A stretch of 64,000 nt of DNA from Phytophthora hibernalis (GCA_012656075.1 JAAKBF010000054.1:186001-250000); one strand, 5' to 3'. Counted from the first letter of the stretch, positions 44,793 to 56,290 are shown. The notes: a model not told the origin generated them from the letters alone. Numbers and translations: made by a program.

Positions 44793-45783
44793 TTACGCCC
44801 ACTTGCCGATGAGCGCCATGACACCCGCGCCCAACCACAAGGAAATGTACAGCGTGAAGCGCTGCGATGCCGGACGAGACAGGAACTGACCGTTCGTGGT
44901 CATGTTGTACGTCAGCAGCTCCACCAGACCCGTGTACAGCAGAATGCCGCCGGCAACACAGGTGAGAATGCCCTGCACCCACAGAGCTGTCGTAGACGAG
45001 GACGAGTACGTGGAACGGATAGCGATACCGACCACCATCCCGATAGGAGTCGTGATGGCGAAGGAAAAGTTGACCATGAACAGTTTGCTCTTGCTCTCAA
45101 GTGAACCCAACGCAGCGCTGCCGATAGCAACGCCCTCGAAGAACTGGTGGAAGCAAAGAGCAGCCAGCAGCGTCTCGAACTCCGATCCCGTGGTGACACC
45201 GAGGTTGAGGCCAATAACGACGGAGTGGAAGATCACTCCGGCTTCGAAGATGAGAGTGGCAATTTTGCGACGAATCTTGGAGCCGTGGGCATTCTGGTCC
45301 AGTGACTTCTCTTGGTATGGGTTCTCAGCAGTTTGCGGAGTGACGCCGTTTGGAGTGACCTCATGCCCCGCTGACTCTCCGTGGGCGTGGCCATGGCCGT
45401 GGAACATTGACCCCTGGGCACCAAAACACCGAGCTCTCGCATTCGATGAAGTGCATGAGCACGAGCGTAATCAGCACGAACGCCAGACCCAGACTCCCGT
45501 AGTCCTCAACGATGGAACCGAGGCACTCGTCCTGGAGCTTCTCGATACCTTCGCTCACCATGTGAATGAGACCCGTGGCGATGACCACACCGTAGGCGAA
45601 AGCGCTAATAGCCTCCATAATCACCGAGTTGGCCTTGCACTGAGGAATCTTCTGCGAGATGATAGGGATCAACGTGCCTGCTGCGGACACCGCGAACATG
45701 ATGAAGATGGAGCCAATGTGGAGCCCCATGTCATACTCCTCCTCATCGAGCGAGACGCAACCGCAGCATGTTTCTTCGGCCAT
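44793..45783 (-). CDS. ZIP-family zinc/iron transporter
   Basis: ZIP proteins import Zn, Fe or similar ions through the plasma or organelle membrane. From ATG 45783 the protein has 329 residues if one surplus base is discounted. Three N-terminal membrane helices are followed by a His-rich loop (GHGHAHGESAGH). The ZIP metal site is in HSVVIGLNLG and HQFFEGVAIG (helices 4 and 5), then three more helices. Length and topology suit the family. The single break is at a run AAAA on the plus strand (45423-45426), right before the His loop. One base fewer restores a continuous frame, so this is probably a sequence error. No intron. Confidence 0.9.
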
Positions 45784-47110
45784 GGTGGTAGAAAAGTTGG
45801 AGCTGTGCCCTCAAAGGGGTGAAGATGCTGGGTCGCAAAAGGAAAAGTGATGTCTGCTTTAAACCGTCAGTTGGAATCCGTCCGTGGTGTTCTTGGCGCT
45901 GGCGGCACACTCTCGGTGATACTGGAGCAGATGCCGGACAAAACATTTGCACGTCGAGGAGGGATAGTTCAGCTTAGCACAACTCCATGATCATCTCCTT
46001 TCTGTCGGTCCATTCAACACCAGCTCGCTCCCTTCAGGCGCAAATGTATTACATGTGCATGTATATGCCCAGCTGGTTGTGCACAGTAGTCCTACCCGAC
46101 CGGGCGTTTTCCTGTCTGAATCCGCTCCAGTTGGGCAATTTTTTGCGTCCAAGTCGAAAGCGGCTTTTCCAGCAGCTGGGATCTCCCAAACAGAACTGTA
46201 CATGTAGTTTCTTGGTTGCGAGTTGCAACAGCGCGTTTACGTGTGGTATTATACATGAAGTACATCGTACAGTGTGTTCATACTTTTTGAGGTGCAGGAA
46301 AACCCCGTAATCCAACACGTAGCATTCTACAGTATTAAAATAGGCAATACTGTAGCGATATGTCGCCTGCTGTCATGAGATTCTGCAGCTGAAGCGATCG
46401 AGGCTTTCGCAAGATTTGCCCCTCAAGAAAGGCTGCTGCGATCGAGTTGAGGCGCGAACGGTCGCCATCGAGAGGCCAAGCTGGAAAACTCAGGCAAGAA
46501 ATTCTTTGTGGACCCAAATGTGCTCGTCAGATGAACGCTTATCGAGACAAATGCAGCATTAATTACCCCAGGATGGGATGTGGGCTTTCACTTCAGGTTG
46601 ATATCCATAGCTGGTGAAGTCCGAAACATATCCTATTTCCTCATCTTCAGATATTACTACAGAGTTCCCGGCAAAGGGAGAACCGTAATCAGTTATTTAC
46701 CTTGCAAAATTAGTGAATTCAGAGAAAGCCTTGCTCCTCCGCAATACAAATCTGTTTGCAAATCTTTTAACCTGAAAGAATTTGTTGATCCCACCTTTCT
46801 CCCTTTGCCGGGGAACTCTGTACATGTGTACAAGTAATCCAGAATTATTCCGATGAGTTTAGTATTAATAATAATGGCAAGATTGTGAGTGGCTGCAACA
46901 CCAGTGTACCATAAATGAGAACAAATTACCTTCAGCTCAAAAATACCAGCGACACTCACACCAATTTCTGTAAGCTTATCAAAAACACCCTCGGTGACAG
47001 TAATTGGCAGATTCCGGACGCCAGTCCGCCGACGACTGCGTCAACAGTGCCACGCCGGAAAATAATCCGCCAATCAGCGCGGGATTGTTCATTCCGGACG
47101 TTTGTAAGGG
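45784..47110. other. ZIP upstream region and non-coding sequence with one MITE
   Basis: The promoter of the ZIP gene must lie just above 45783. I see no other gene. The MITE at 46658-46822 is listed separately. Confidence 0.4.
46658..46822. mobile_element. 165-bp MITE with TACAGAGTTCCC termini
   Basis: Inverted ends of about 24 bp: 46658-46682 (TACAGAGTTCCCGGCAAAGG..) and 46797-46822 (..CCTTTGCCGGGGAACTCTGTA), differing by one base in length. TA at both ends fits a Tc1/mariner-type target. No coding capacity. Confidence 0.7.
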
Positions 47111-47620
47111 CTAAAATCGTAATATAAAAATCTCCTTACCACCACTCCTGATCGTTAATTTAGAGCGCAGACACAACCAAGCAAAGCAAGCACCGACGAG
47201 CCAAGTGTCCAACCCCTCGCCCATCACAACCGACCACCGTGAGATCTGCGCGGCGATGATGGTGCTGACCTTGCCCGACGTGGCGGAGATGCCGTGACCT
47301 GTCGAGCGCACCGCTGTGGGTTGGGGCCGAAGAAGAACTGCGCGAACGAGTACGTGACGACGAACGCGGCCACGATGTCGGTCTTGAGATCATTGAAGAA
47401 GATGTCCATGAAGAGGAAGAGAAGCGTGAGCAGCGCGAATACCATGTACTGGATGGGCTTGCGGCCCCACTTCTCCACGAAGAAGACCGTGAACCTGTAC
47501 CCGGGCACAGTGCCGACGAAGAAGAAGTGCAAGATATTCGTAAGGATATCTGGTTTTCCGAACGGCAAGTCTCCTTTCCCAAGGCGCAGAGATCGTTGCA
47601 GAAGGATAGACGTTTAGCCA
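47111..47620 (-). pseudogene. C-terminal fragment of an MFS phosphate transporter
   Basis: Minus strand: TVPGYRFTVFFVEKWGRKPI (the signature between helices 7 and 8 of Pho84/PHT1-type H+/phosphate symporters), then two hydrophobic helices, FFFGPN, and in another frame RSTGHGISATSGKVSTIIAA, the conserved block after helix 10. The stretch TTTFIxPxExFP expected between the two is missing, and the frame shifts there (about 47305). The C-terminus degenerates. Confidence 0.7.
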
Positions 47621-48660
47621 AGCTTCTTAGTCATTCGGCAGATAGCTTCTCACTGGCGAATTTTCTCGCTCGCAGCTAATCGCTAGACTTCCTCGCTCGA
47701 ACAAGCTGTCTAATGTCCTCCACATATGTCACGGTGGGTTCACTAGCGTTCCTAGGTCCGCCACAAGTTCCCGCGTTGAATGAGTTCCACTACGTATGGA
47801 TCGTTCAAATCGATAGGGCGAAGGTGCATATTACTTTAATCGACCCCGACGGAGCCCCGTGATACGATGTCCCCACTGCTTGGTTGATGGTCCTTTTCTC
47901 GGCGTGGTGGTGCAGACCCAGCATGGGTGAGTCGCTTTCTGGGTCCAGATCCAGCTTCTCCGGTCTGTAAACAGTGATTTTGTCCTCGGAAGGGCGTGGG
48001 TGTGGTGGCTGGCCTACACGCATGATCACAGCCCCGGCATGTCGAATCGGAGACGATATCTGCTGCTGCTGATTTCCTCGCCTCACTCGTTTTTTCGGAC
48101 TCAATGCCTTACTGCTCTCGTCCATCAGCGCCACGAGCTCTGGAACGCGTTGCACTTGTAGCGGTGGCATGAATAGGGACGGTGAAAATGAAGCAACGAG
48201 CACATATAGACTGTCGATTTGTGTTTGTTGCGGTTATGGCGGCTACGCCCGAGGCGCTACGCTACATCCTCGCCTGCAGAACATGAACCAACGGCAAGGT
48301 ATCATCTTACTCCGGCTAAATCAACACTCGACTACAGACACCGACCTGCTCGATCGCAAAACGGACTCAAATCGACCTCAACGTCGACATCCGCGTTGCC
48401 ATCGCCATCGCTGACAACACCAGAGACAAATCCTGATGGTGAGATCAACTGCGGTGGCGTGCGTCTGACGGTGGCTCACGATCTTTCAGCATTGAGCTGC
48501 GGTGGTACGCAGCCTTTCTTGTCATTTATTTTTCGACTCATGGTGCCGGCTCAGAGGAGGCCGGAAATAGAGAGGAAGGGCCGCACCACGCGCGACTTTG
48601 CCATTGTCACCCACGGACGGCACTCTGCAACTCGCCACCTGCCACGACGGACTCGACGCG
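47621..48660 (-). other. Spacer with one hypothetical ORF (48203-47805, minus strand)
   Basis: The ORF 48203-47805 looks like a polar nuclear-type protein: SPKKRVRRGNQQQQ is a possible nuclear localisation signal. It has no recognised domain and no preserved partner exon. Possibly an exon of a gene on the minus strand. The remainder is unassigned. Confidence 0.3.
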
Positions 48661-49276
48661 ATGAACCAACTAGAAGCTCCCGTGCACTCGACGGCTGCAG
48701 AGTCTGCCAAGACCTCGGTGACTGCAGTTTTGACCGAACCGGCACCGGCATCGTCCAAAGAGACCAAACACGACTGTCCCGAGCTGGACCATGAAGACGA
48801 CGAGCAAGCCCAGCAAGAACAAGACAACCAGCAATGCGGTGACTTCAGTGGCTTCCAGCGAGGGACTGACGGCTCCTCCTTGGACGACGCCTGCGAGCCG
48901 ATGGTCAACTACGACGGTTTCGAGTCATTGGGAAGGACTTTTGACACCGCGGGGCTCACCCGCTTCCTGTTGACCGACGACGATGGTGATGACGACGTGG
49001 TGAATGTGCGCTCGCCTATTATCTGTAAATCCACGAGCTCCAGCGACGCCTGCTCGCGAAGCACCAGCTTGAGCCCAACGTGTGTCGGCACTACTGGGTC
49101 ACGACGAGGTATATGGCGACGATGAGCCTTCGTGGACGATTCAAGAGTTCCAGGAGTACCTGGCCATGCTTGAGATGCTGGAGGAGGTCAGCGGTAACTC
49201 GGAAATGAGCTTGTCGGCCGACAGTCTCGGCCAAATGGAGCGACTGCTCACGTCGCTGCTCCCACAAGGTGTGTGA
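48661..49276 (+). CDS. Acidic Ser-rich hypothetical protein, one frame change
   Basis: From ATG 48661 (MNQLEAPVHSTAAES) the frame is rich in Asp, Glu, Ser and Gln, with LTDDDGDDDVVNVRS. Near 49080 it must shift by one base to enter WTIQEFQEYLAMLEMLEEVS and end at 49276. The last part is a likely amphipathic helix pair. No known domain. Such acidic proteins can be transcription regulators, but that is a guess. It lies inside a gap between two halves of a phosphate-transporter-like gene. Confidence 0.4.
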
Positions 49277-49342
49277 ACAAACAACAAGTAAGTCGGATTA
49301 GCGTTAGACATCTTCATTCTACAGCGGTAGCCTTTGTACAAG

Positions 49343-49891
49343 TTACTCATCGAAATAGACGCGGCTGCATCTGGCCGTGCCGACCGAGCGGTTCCACAGG
49401 TCGTCGTAGGTCTTCTGGTTGCCCGTGGAAGCGGCGCTACCGTGGCCGATGATCTCCAGCACCACCGACATGTTCATCGACGTGCCGTAGCAGCCGATGT
49501 CCAGGAAGAATCACACGGCCGCAATGCCGATGAGCACCTTGAGCGTGGCTGCGCGCGCTCTCCTCCGTGTCCTTAAGTACGTCCATGTCGTATCAACGCG
49601 TCTCCGGACTTTGATCCACCAGTACACGGCCGCCAGTGCCGACACTACGCTGAACGGGTTGCTGAGAGGTGACGCGCCGTTCTCGAGGATGCTGTTCTTG
49701 GCGGCGGCCAGCACGATGACGGACAAGACGGCGTCCATGATGACGCGGAAGCGCTGCATAGCGAAATGGTGGCGATCTTGCATGCCGCGGCGCCTGGACG
49801 ACTCGAACTCGCTCGTGATGACAGCTGAGTCGGGGACCGCCGGGCGCCAGATACTCAGCAGGATGTCCAGGTTGTTGCCCTCGCCGTTCAT
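49343..49891 (-). pseudogene. Multi-pass membrane protein fragment with in-frame stop, possibly the other half of the phosphate transporter
   Basis: From ATG 49891 there are helices at FRVIMDAVLSVIVLAAA, PFSVVSALAAVYWW and LKVLIGIAAV. A TGA then interrupts (49511-49513, plausibly TGG in the ancestor). The same frame continues FFLDIGCYGTSMNMSVVLEI and TYDDLWNRSVGT, which resembles the helix-7 entry of phosphate symporters. That would place it directly upstream of the fragment at 47111-47620 on the same strand. The first 60 residues do not fit that family, so it may be a fusion. Confidence 0.4.
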
Positions 49892-49920
49892 GGGCCAACA
49901 GCAGACGTACTAATATTGAC

Positions 49921-50254
49921 CGCCTCGGTGCGACGCGAGGTGGACGTGCTGCGGCGCGTGGACTACCCCCACATGCCAAACTCGAGCAGGCCTTCAAGGA
50001 CGACAGCTACATGATCCTGATCATTGAGCTGCTGGAGAAAGAGTGCTCTTCGACGCCACCGTGGACAACGTATTCCAAAACGCGTGTCTGCAGCACGTGC
50101 ACGAGCGCGAGGTCATGCACGTGACCTCAAGCCGGAGGACATGCTGCTGACAGTCTCGACACGTCGCCGACATCGGCAGGACACGGCCGGCGCACTGGAC
50201 ACCAAGATCATCGACTGTGTGTTCGCCAGGGTGCTGAGTGAAGGCGAGACGTGA
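49921..50254 (+). pseudogene. Ser/Thr protein-kinase fragment
   Basis: Pieces in shifting frames give REVDVLRRVDYPH (helix C and beta 4), QAFKDDSYMILIIELLE (hinge), DLKPEDMLL (catalytic loop, with the Arg of HRD lost to a one-base deletion at about 50120), and TKIIDCVFARVL where DFG is DCV. The spacing is that of CaMK-type kinases, but most of the lobes are missing. It is not functional. Confidence 0.65.
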
Positions 50255-50329
50255 GCGTACTTCCTAGACAGGGGGCCACCTTAGGCTTCGGTGCTGAACG
50301 GACAAATGCAGTGTTAGGTTTGCGCCATT

Positions 50330-50527
50330 GAATGTGTGTACAGTAGTCGTTGGCCTAGCACATAATGGATGAACAAGAACGCCATCTTTCTTGAGATCCT
50401 TGTCCATCAACGCCATCATATTGCTTTTCAAGAAGTGCTCAGCAACGTCCATCCCTGTTCCGGAACCTGCACCAGCGTTAATGCACTCGAGCATCCACGT
50501 TGCAGGGTCACTACTCACTGGTTTCAT
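50330..50527 (-). pseudogene. ABCG/PDR transporter fragment
   Basis: Minus strand: DPATWMLECINAGAGSGTGM followed by DVAEHFLKSN. This is the block after the second nucleotide-binding domain in full-size ABCG (PDR) drug pumps (NPATWMLE...DFxxxFxxS). Only about 60 residues are present, after which similarity ends. Confidence 0.65.
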
Positions 50528-51206
50528 ATAGTCCGGACTAACCTTAGCTTATCCTGTAATTGCTCCCTTTGTTATTTTTGTATGGACCAATACAGTGTAA
50601 GACCCATTCATTCCGGATCATTCCAGAAAATAAGTCGGCAAACGTATCACCTAGCCCTACTTAAGAGTGATTGGTAGAAAACCTGGCGTCGGTTCGATAA
50701 TCTTAAGAAATAAATAACTGATTGGCTCCTGAGGCTGACGTCATTTTGGTAGGGCTCGGGCATCCGTACCAAATACTCTTATCCTACATTAATTGCGGTA
50801 AGCTGACCAGTAGTTTATAAGTTTTTCGTCGATACTTCAGTTGTTGAGTGTACCTGTACAAGGACAATCGGAATATTATCGAAAGGAGAGCACTCAACTG
50901 AATGTTGACTGGTGTGCAATAATGGACTACAGCAACGGACAGAATGCAACTGCCGCCAAGCTAACTGCCACCCCTCTGATTCGGAACATAGACACTGCGT
51001 ATTGTCCCTAAATCCGCCAATCAGTTTTTTCTTTTTACGTTTTTTCTACCAATCATCACACAGGCTCCGAAATCAATTCAGTGGCTATCAGTCGATAAAA
51101 TGGAGGCAGCCAGCAGCATCGAAGAGCCCCCAGATGAAGCCAGCGCCTCGGTAGTGACCCTGCAGGCAATAAGTGCGCAGATTAACAACATCGCAAGCAC
51201 TACAGC
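50528..51206. other. Non-coding spacer
   Basis: No recognised gene. It may hold the left end of the third pogo element, but I found no repeat matching the other two copies. Confidence 0.35.
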
Positions 51207-52485
51207 ATGAAGAAGAAGAGAGCGGTGCTTCGCGCGACGGAGGGCATGAGTGAGCGAGAGGCGGCCAGGACGCAAGGAATCCCCGATGGACGCTCAACGA
51301 TTGGCGCAAGTCTGCCGACGACATATTCGGCTACAAAGGGAGCGAGAAAACGCTGTCCCGCACCCCTGGACGGTGTGAGCTTGTTCCCTTTGGAATCGAG
51401 TTGATAACATTCATGAAGGACACCCGCCGTGACAGCGAGGTGCTCACAGCCAAAACCATGGCGAGCTTCGTACGCGACGTGTATCCAGATTGGCTTGAAA
51501 GCTACATTCAGGGAAGAAGGACACAGCGACAGCGTACGAGTCGCTGCTTCGGCTACTTCGTCGCTTCGCTTATCGACATGGCTTCGTTCAGCGTACGCCC
51601 AGTGGACTCAAGGTAAACTGCTCTTCAATTGTAGGCTTTGACGCTGTAGTGTCGTATTGGGCATATAAATGTATTAATGGTGCTATTTAACTGTGACATT
51701 GCTCTTACACTGTACAGGAGAAGCTATCGGACCTTATTGTCGTTCGAGATGAGTTTTCTCAGTCATTTAAGAAGAGATACAGTGGATTCGACGCCAGTGA
51801 GGTGTACAATACCGACGAGACAGGCATTTACTATGACACTCCACCGTCTACCATGCTATCAGAGAGAGGTAAGTCCGCATCTATTACAGCGGAGCAGAAG
51901 CATTCGGCGCGGCTGACCGCCGTCTGTACAATTTGTGCCGACGGTAGGAAGCTGCCTCTCCTCTTTATCGTTCGTGGCGAACCGGGAGGTACAATCGAGC
52001 AGAGCGAGCTCCAAACCTACCCAAAAGGTATGTATTCATACATGGCTACATTTTCATGATTGATATTCTAACTGTGCTCTTAAATACTGTGATACATGGC
52101 ACGTCTATACAGTGCAAAAGAAGGCATGGATGGATTCGCGCGTGTGGTTGTTTTACCTGCGCTCCTTTCTGTACTGGCACATATCTGGCCCCTCGCTTCT
52201 GCTAGTTGACAACCTCGACTGTCATGTGTCTGAGGAGTCAGAGGACGTTCTAGCAGACGAGATGCTAACCATCCTCCAGCCACTACCCAAAAATTCGACC
52301 TCTGTATGCCAGCCTTTGGATGTTGGCGTGATGGGGCCGTTGAAATCCAAGCTGAAGGCGCTTTGGATGCTAGAACGACCACCACCACTGCGAGATGGAG
52401 AGAAACGTGCAAAGAAGACCGCCAAGGACAATCGCTTGGAGACGATCAAGCGAACGATCAAGGCGTGGGACGCAATTGAGCCGTA
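51207..52485 (+). mobile_element. Pogo-type transposase, copy 3, a different and better-kept subfamily
   Basis: Plus strand. Helix-turn-helix GMSEREAARTQGIPD (about 51245) is followed by a frame change, ELITFMKDTRRDSEVLTAKT and a possible intron (about 51614-51718). Then come YNTDETGIYYDTPPSTM (first Asp, about 51810), ICADGRKLPLLFIVRGEPGG, a second intron (from about 52027), LLLVDNLDCHVSEES (second Asp) and SVCQPLDVGVMGPLKSKLKA (third Asp). The three catalytic Asp are intact. It differs clearly from copies 1 and 2, so it is an independent element. Terminal repeats not found. Confidence 0.75.
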
Positions 52486-52954
52486 GACGATCATCAAGTC
52501 GTTTAACAAAGCTCTTCTTACTAATTTTTAGCAAAATACAGCTGCCTCCTTATTTTGCCTCAGTTTGTGTGTAAATTTTAGATAAACTCAAATCGTCAAT
52601 GATATTTTTTATCCAATGGCATTGTACCTCTGTTCAAACAGAGCTGGCAGTTGCATTCTGTCCGTTGCTGTAGCCCTCGCGTACTGTACATGTACCTATT
52701 TTAGTAACACTTCAATACTCTATTCCCAGAAAGCATCGTGCGCGAGCGCGACTTTGTTAATACTAAAGTTCTTTTTCGAGCCCTGACTACATGTAGACAT
52801 TGTGTCAGGTCAATCCGACCGGCCTATTTTCCGCGACTTATAAGTATGGCAGTACCGTTGTTGGTCTCATGCTTACAGTCTACATGGGCTGCAAAGCTGT
52901 CGAATAAGTTGTTTCTTCATTGACCTGGGCAACAGACATCTTGCAGTGATGTTT
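52486..52954. other. Non-coding spacer before EXO1
   Basis: AT-rich, no gene. It marks the edge between the repeat-rich part and the compact gene block. Confidence 0.4.
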
Positions 52955-55393
52955 TCAATATTGGAACCGGAACCGATCGAATGATGCAATCGGCAACGGC
53001 GCTAAAGCCATGGTGACAGGTTTGGGGGCTTGAACATCTTTACCAGTACTCGATAGCGGCGTGTCCGCGATCTCTTTGGAAACGATATCTTCGTCATCTT
53101 CCTTATTCGAGTCTGTCAAGTTGTCTTCTGCCTCTTCAAGGTTTTCCGGCGTGCTCTCAGCGTCAGTCGACTGTTCTGTCGGCGAGTCGGAACTGGAGCA
53201 GCGTGAATCGTCCGTTTTGGTGTCGCCTGTGAACGTAAACCGTTCTATTCGACTGGTAAGTGGAGCATGATGAGCTACGCGCGAGTTTACACCGCGAAAT
53301 CTCGGCCCCGACGTTTTCGCTTCTTCAGATTATGCTGCTGAAGCATTGATCCGGCACGCATCATTCTAGAAAACGCGGTTTCTTTTACAGGCGCAGCAAC
53401 ACTGTGAGATGTTTCCTGAGAATTCGGAGCTTGATTTTCCTTTGAAACATCATTTCTTTGCGCGGTCGGTTGCGTTCTGATCTTGCCGTCAGACAGCGGG
53501 TCGAAGGAGATATTCCTTGCCACATCGACACCACTCGGCTCCTGACTTTGAAATGTTGATGATGACTCCTGAGAACGAGGAGTACTTTTCTTCACAGACT
53601 CATCAGACGGCGACATCTTCTTTGACTTCCCGCCAAAAAAGCGACTCGTCAGGAGAGGACTACCAGCAGCTGTGTCGGGCTTTTCATCCGAATCCGTCCG
53701 GTTGCTGTGTGCATCTTTCTGTTTTGGCGAACCAGCTTTTGTTGCCCACTGGTCCAGAAATGACGGTGGAAGTTTTCTCTTCTGAGGGCTTGTGCTCAAT
53801 CGTGGGGCATTAAACGATGCAGCTGCTGCAGATTCTCTAGCGTGGAAGAATGAAGTAATTCCTGCCGCCTTCGGCCTGAGTGGAGGAACTGGAGGTTTGA
53901 TGACACTTGGCTGGGTTGAATTACGGCGTGGAAAAGACGATTGGGCGGGGAATCGCTTCATAGTGATCGGATCCATATCTCCATCGGCAATTGCTATTGC
54001 GACGTCATCGGACAGCACGGGCCCCACAAAATCCATTGAAGGGTGCTTGATCAGCAAGTTTGCAGGTATTGGGGTGAGTGGGACTAGTTCCTGTCAAAGG
54101 CGTACAGTCACAGTTCATATGAGGTTAGTCGCATGGCGAAAATCATGAACAGGCAGGTCAACGAACCTTTTCAGCGGGCAATAGACTCGCTGATGCCGGA
54201 AAGTCAAAACTGCCTTGCGAAAATCGTCTTCATAGGTAGCGGGGATTCGTATTTTTCCTTCGAGACGCAATGTTCGAATGATCTAAAGCATGAGAAAGTC
54301 GAAGTAAGCAAAATGCAGAAGTACCGTTGCGAGGATCATTTTTGCGAAGCCTACCTTCGTGAAAGAGCCGTGTTGTTTCATCGCAGTATAAGCCTTTTTC
54401 AGCCCGAAGCCAGGAATACTTGGCAAATAATCGCATCCAGAAAAATGCACATCTCGAGGAACTGTTCAAGCGATCAAATACAAGAGTTATTAATAGTGGT
54501 GCTCTAGAAATCGACTGACGACTCTAAAACAGTTATGGCGTACCATTTGCTCTGTGAACATGTGGAAGACCAGCCCCTTGTTCTTCTTGAGGTTGGCTGT
54601 TTGGATCTCCTGTGCAACATTATCGCGGTCCATTTTAAAAAGAACTGTTTGGCATCCGAAAGGAAGGCAATCCGAGTCCTCAGTAATCACACCGTCCGCG
54701 AGTCCATTCTTCACCAGGTAGGCCAACTGCGCATCTGCCTCGTACGGTGCCACCACATAAAGCACGTTCCGCGCCTTGAGTTGCTGTAGAAATCAGTACA
54801 AACAAACAAAAATCAATGTCTCCGTTCCGAGAAAGTCAACAGAATACAAGAAGGTCACCTGGATGATGCGATGCGCCATGTAGGGCGACACGTCAGCAGC
54901 TCGAACGAAACATTTGCGAGCCTCACTAAAGCGCTTGTTCTTGTAGTGCTGGACGCCGAGCTCTCGGTTCTTCTGTCTCGCCTTGCGTCGCTCTTCCTCT
55001 GTACCTTTTTTCATAGGAAGAGGGCCTCCGTCGAACACAACGTAAGGGGTGACGCCGTTGTGCAGTAGCGTAGTGACTCGGTCCATGAAGTACGTTACAT
55101 ATCTGCCGCAAAGTGCGTTAATGACCTGACATAATTGCAATTCAGGAGACGAGATTCCCCAACGCACTTGTCGGTATCTTGTCCCAGGCAGATTTCCTGA
55201 CTGCACGAATATATGGCGCGGTGGAGCCTGTTGAGTTAAGAAATAAATTAAAAATGACTTTTTGAGTATCATTTTTCTATGAACGCACGTACCAGCAGTA
55301 CCCGTCGATGGCGAGCGTGCGGCCTCTGTACTGCTCGATGGACTTGGTCTCGGTGATGCTCTTGAGCGCCGGCAGCAGGCCCGAGATGCCCAT
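52955..55393 (-). CDS. EXO1: Exonuclease 1 (RAD2/XPG family)
   Basis: EXO1 digests DNA 5' to 3' in mismatch repair and in resection of breaks, in the nucleus. I trace seven exons: 55393-55293, 55227-55168, 55102-54859, 54783-54544, 54461-54355, 54282-54167 and 54090-52955. All introns are GT-AG, with phases that match. N-domain: MGISGLLPALKSI and YVVFDGGPLPMKK. I-domain: VAPYEADAQLAYL and ITEDSDCLPFGC with the metal-binding acids. Helix-3-turn-helix: GCDYLPSIPGFGLKKAY. The tail is long and polar, ending in an acidic Ser/Glu region. Three one-base losses in runs (AAAAA 54441-54445, TTTT 54168-54171, CCCC 53306-53309) break the frame as given. With them allowed for, the last exon stays open to TGA at 52955. 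Confidence 0.9.
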
Positions 55394-55555
55394 CGTCTGT
55401 CCCGCCCTCTTCCCTGCTGGACGGGCGACGAAATATTTACGAAATGGCGCCAAATATATTTTTCAAAACGTAAATAGCAAACGTTTGATTACAAGCGAAT
55501 CAAACGTTGGTTTGGCTGAACGTTGGATGGACGTTTCGCTGGTCGTACATTCAGC
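55394..55555. promoter_or_regulatory. Shared 162-bp promoter of EXO1 and TMEM138 with an E2F-type site
   Basis: The two ATGs face away from each other. GGCGCCAAA at 55446-55454 is the E2F consensus TTTGGCGCC on the minus strand. E2F drives S-phase genes, which suits EXO1. An 11-bp inverted repeat AACGTTTGATT/AATCAAACGTT (55480-55490, 55498-55508) lies nearer TMEM138. Site function is inferred. Confidence 0.55.
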
Positions 55556-56249
55556 ATGAAGATCGGCGACCTGCCACCATTCTTCGGCGTCAACGCGGCT
55601 CTGGCTGCGTGTCTGTACCTTGTGGACGTTGGACTCAACTCGTCGATTGAGTATGGAGACTTGCCTGGCCAGGACGCGACGGACAGCAGCAGCGACGCAA
55701 TTGTCTCCTTGTGAGTGGATGCAGATACTTGACGAGCTGGTGTACCGGTATCGCCTTACTGTTGCTGTTTTGGTGTAGCGTACAAGTTCTACTGCAAATC
55801 GCCGCTCTAGTCAACCTCTTCGTGTTGTTGGGTGGTACATTTCTGTTCCGCAGCGGCCTCTTTGGCATGTTGTACACACAATTCCGCCTGGTGCTACTTG
55901 TCCACCCGACGTACATCAGTCTGACCGTCCTCTTGGGCATTGCTCGAGTGGTACGTAGTGTGCAGTTCCGGTGCTGTTGTATAGAGTTTCTGATTTCATT
56001 GTTGGGGTAGAATCTGCTTTCAGCAGATATCACTCACGTGGGCATTTGGGACGCTCGAGGCTACGCAGTGTTTTCCAGTATTCACAAACTAGGTACGTTT
56101 CCGGTGTTCAGCCAGGCAATGTTTCTTTGACTTTGGATATAAATTGCATTTCTGTAGGTGCACTATGCTATTATGCATGCAGTATCTACGCAGTCGAGCA
56201 GCTCCGCAACCACAAGTTTTATAGTCACGAGTATTGGATGCGTCGATGA
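55556..56249 (+). CDS. TMEM138: TMEM138, ciliary transition-zone membrane protein
   Basis: TMEM138 is a four-helix membrane protein needed for cilia, consistent with flagellate zoospores. Four exons: 55556-55710, 55779-55950, 56011-56092, 56158-56249, with introns of 68, 60 and 65 bp. The total of 501 bases is exactly in frame, giving 166 residues. Diagnostic blocks: LQIAALVNLFVLLGGTFLFR followed by GLFGMLYTQF, and the C-terminal IHKLGALCYYACSIYAVEQL followed by FYSHEYW, matching the human RLAAVLYCYFYKRTA...FYQDSLW pattern. All splice sites are canonical and there is no break. It ends 41 bp before the 3' end of the opposing MetAP gene. Confidence 0.85.
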
Positions 56250-56290
56250 AAGCCACTTCCAATAAAAAACAGTGCATACCCCGATCGCGT

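Noticed and set aside
44896..45822. 308-codon plus-strand ORF
   Set aside because: Mirror of the ZIP transporter. No domain of its own.
49593..49997. Arg-rich 134-codon minus-strand ORF
   Set aside because: Out of frame with the membrane-helix-rich ORF at the same place. GC-rich shadow.
53287..53292. EXO1 ending after RGRDFAV, or an intron starting there
   Set aside because: One base restored in the CCCC run at 53306-53309 gives a continuous frame through this point to 52955, so no intron is needed.
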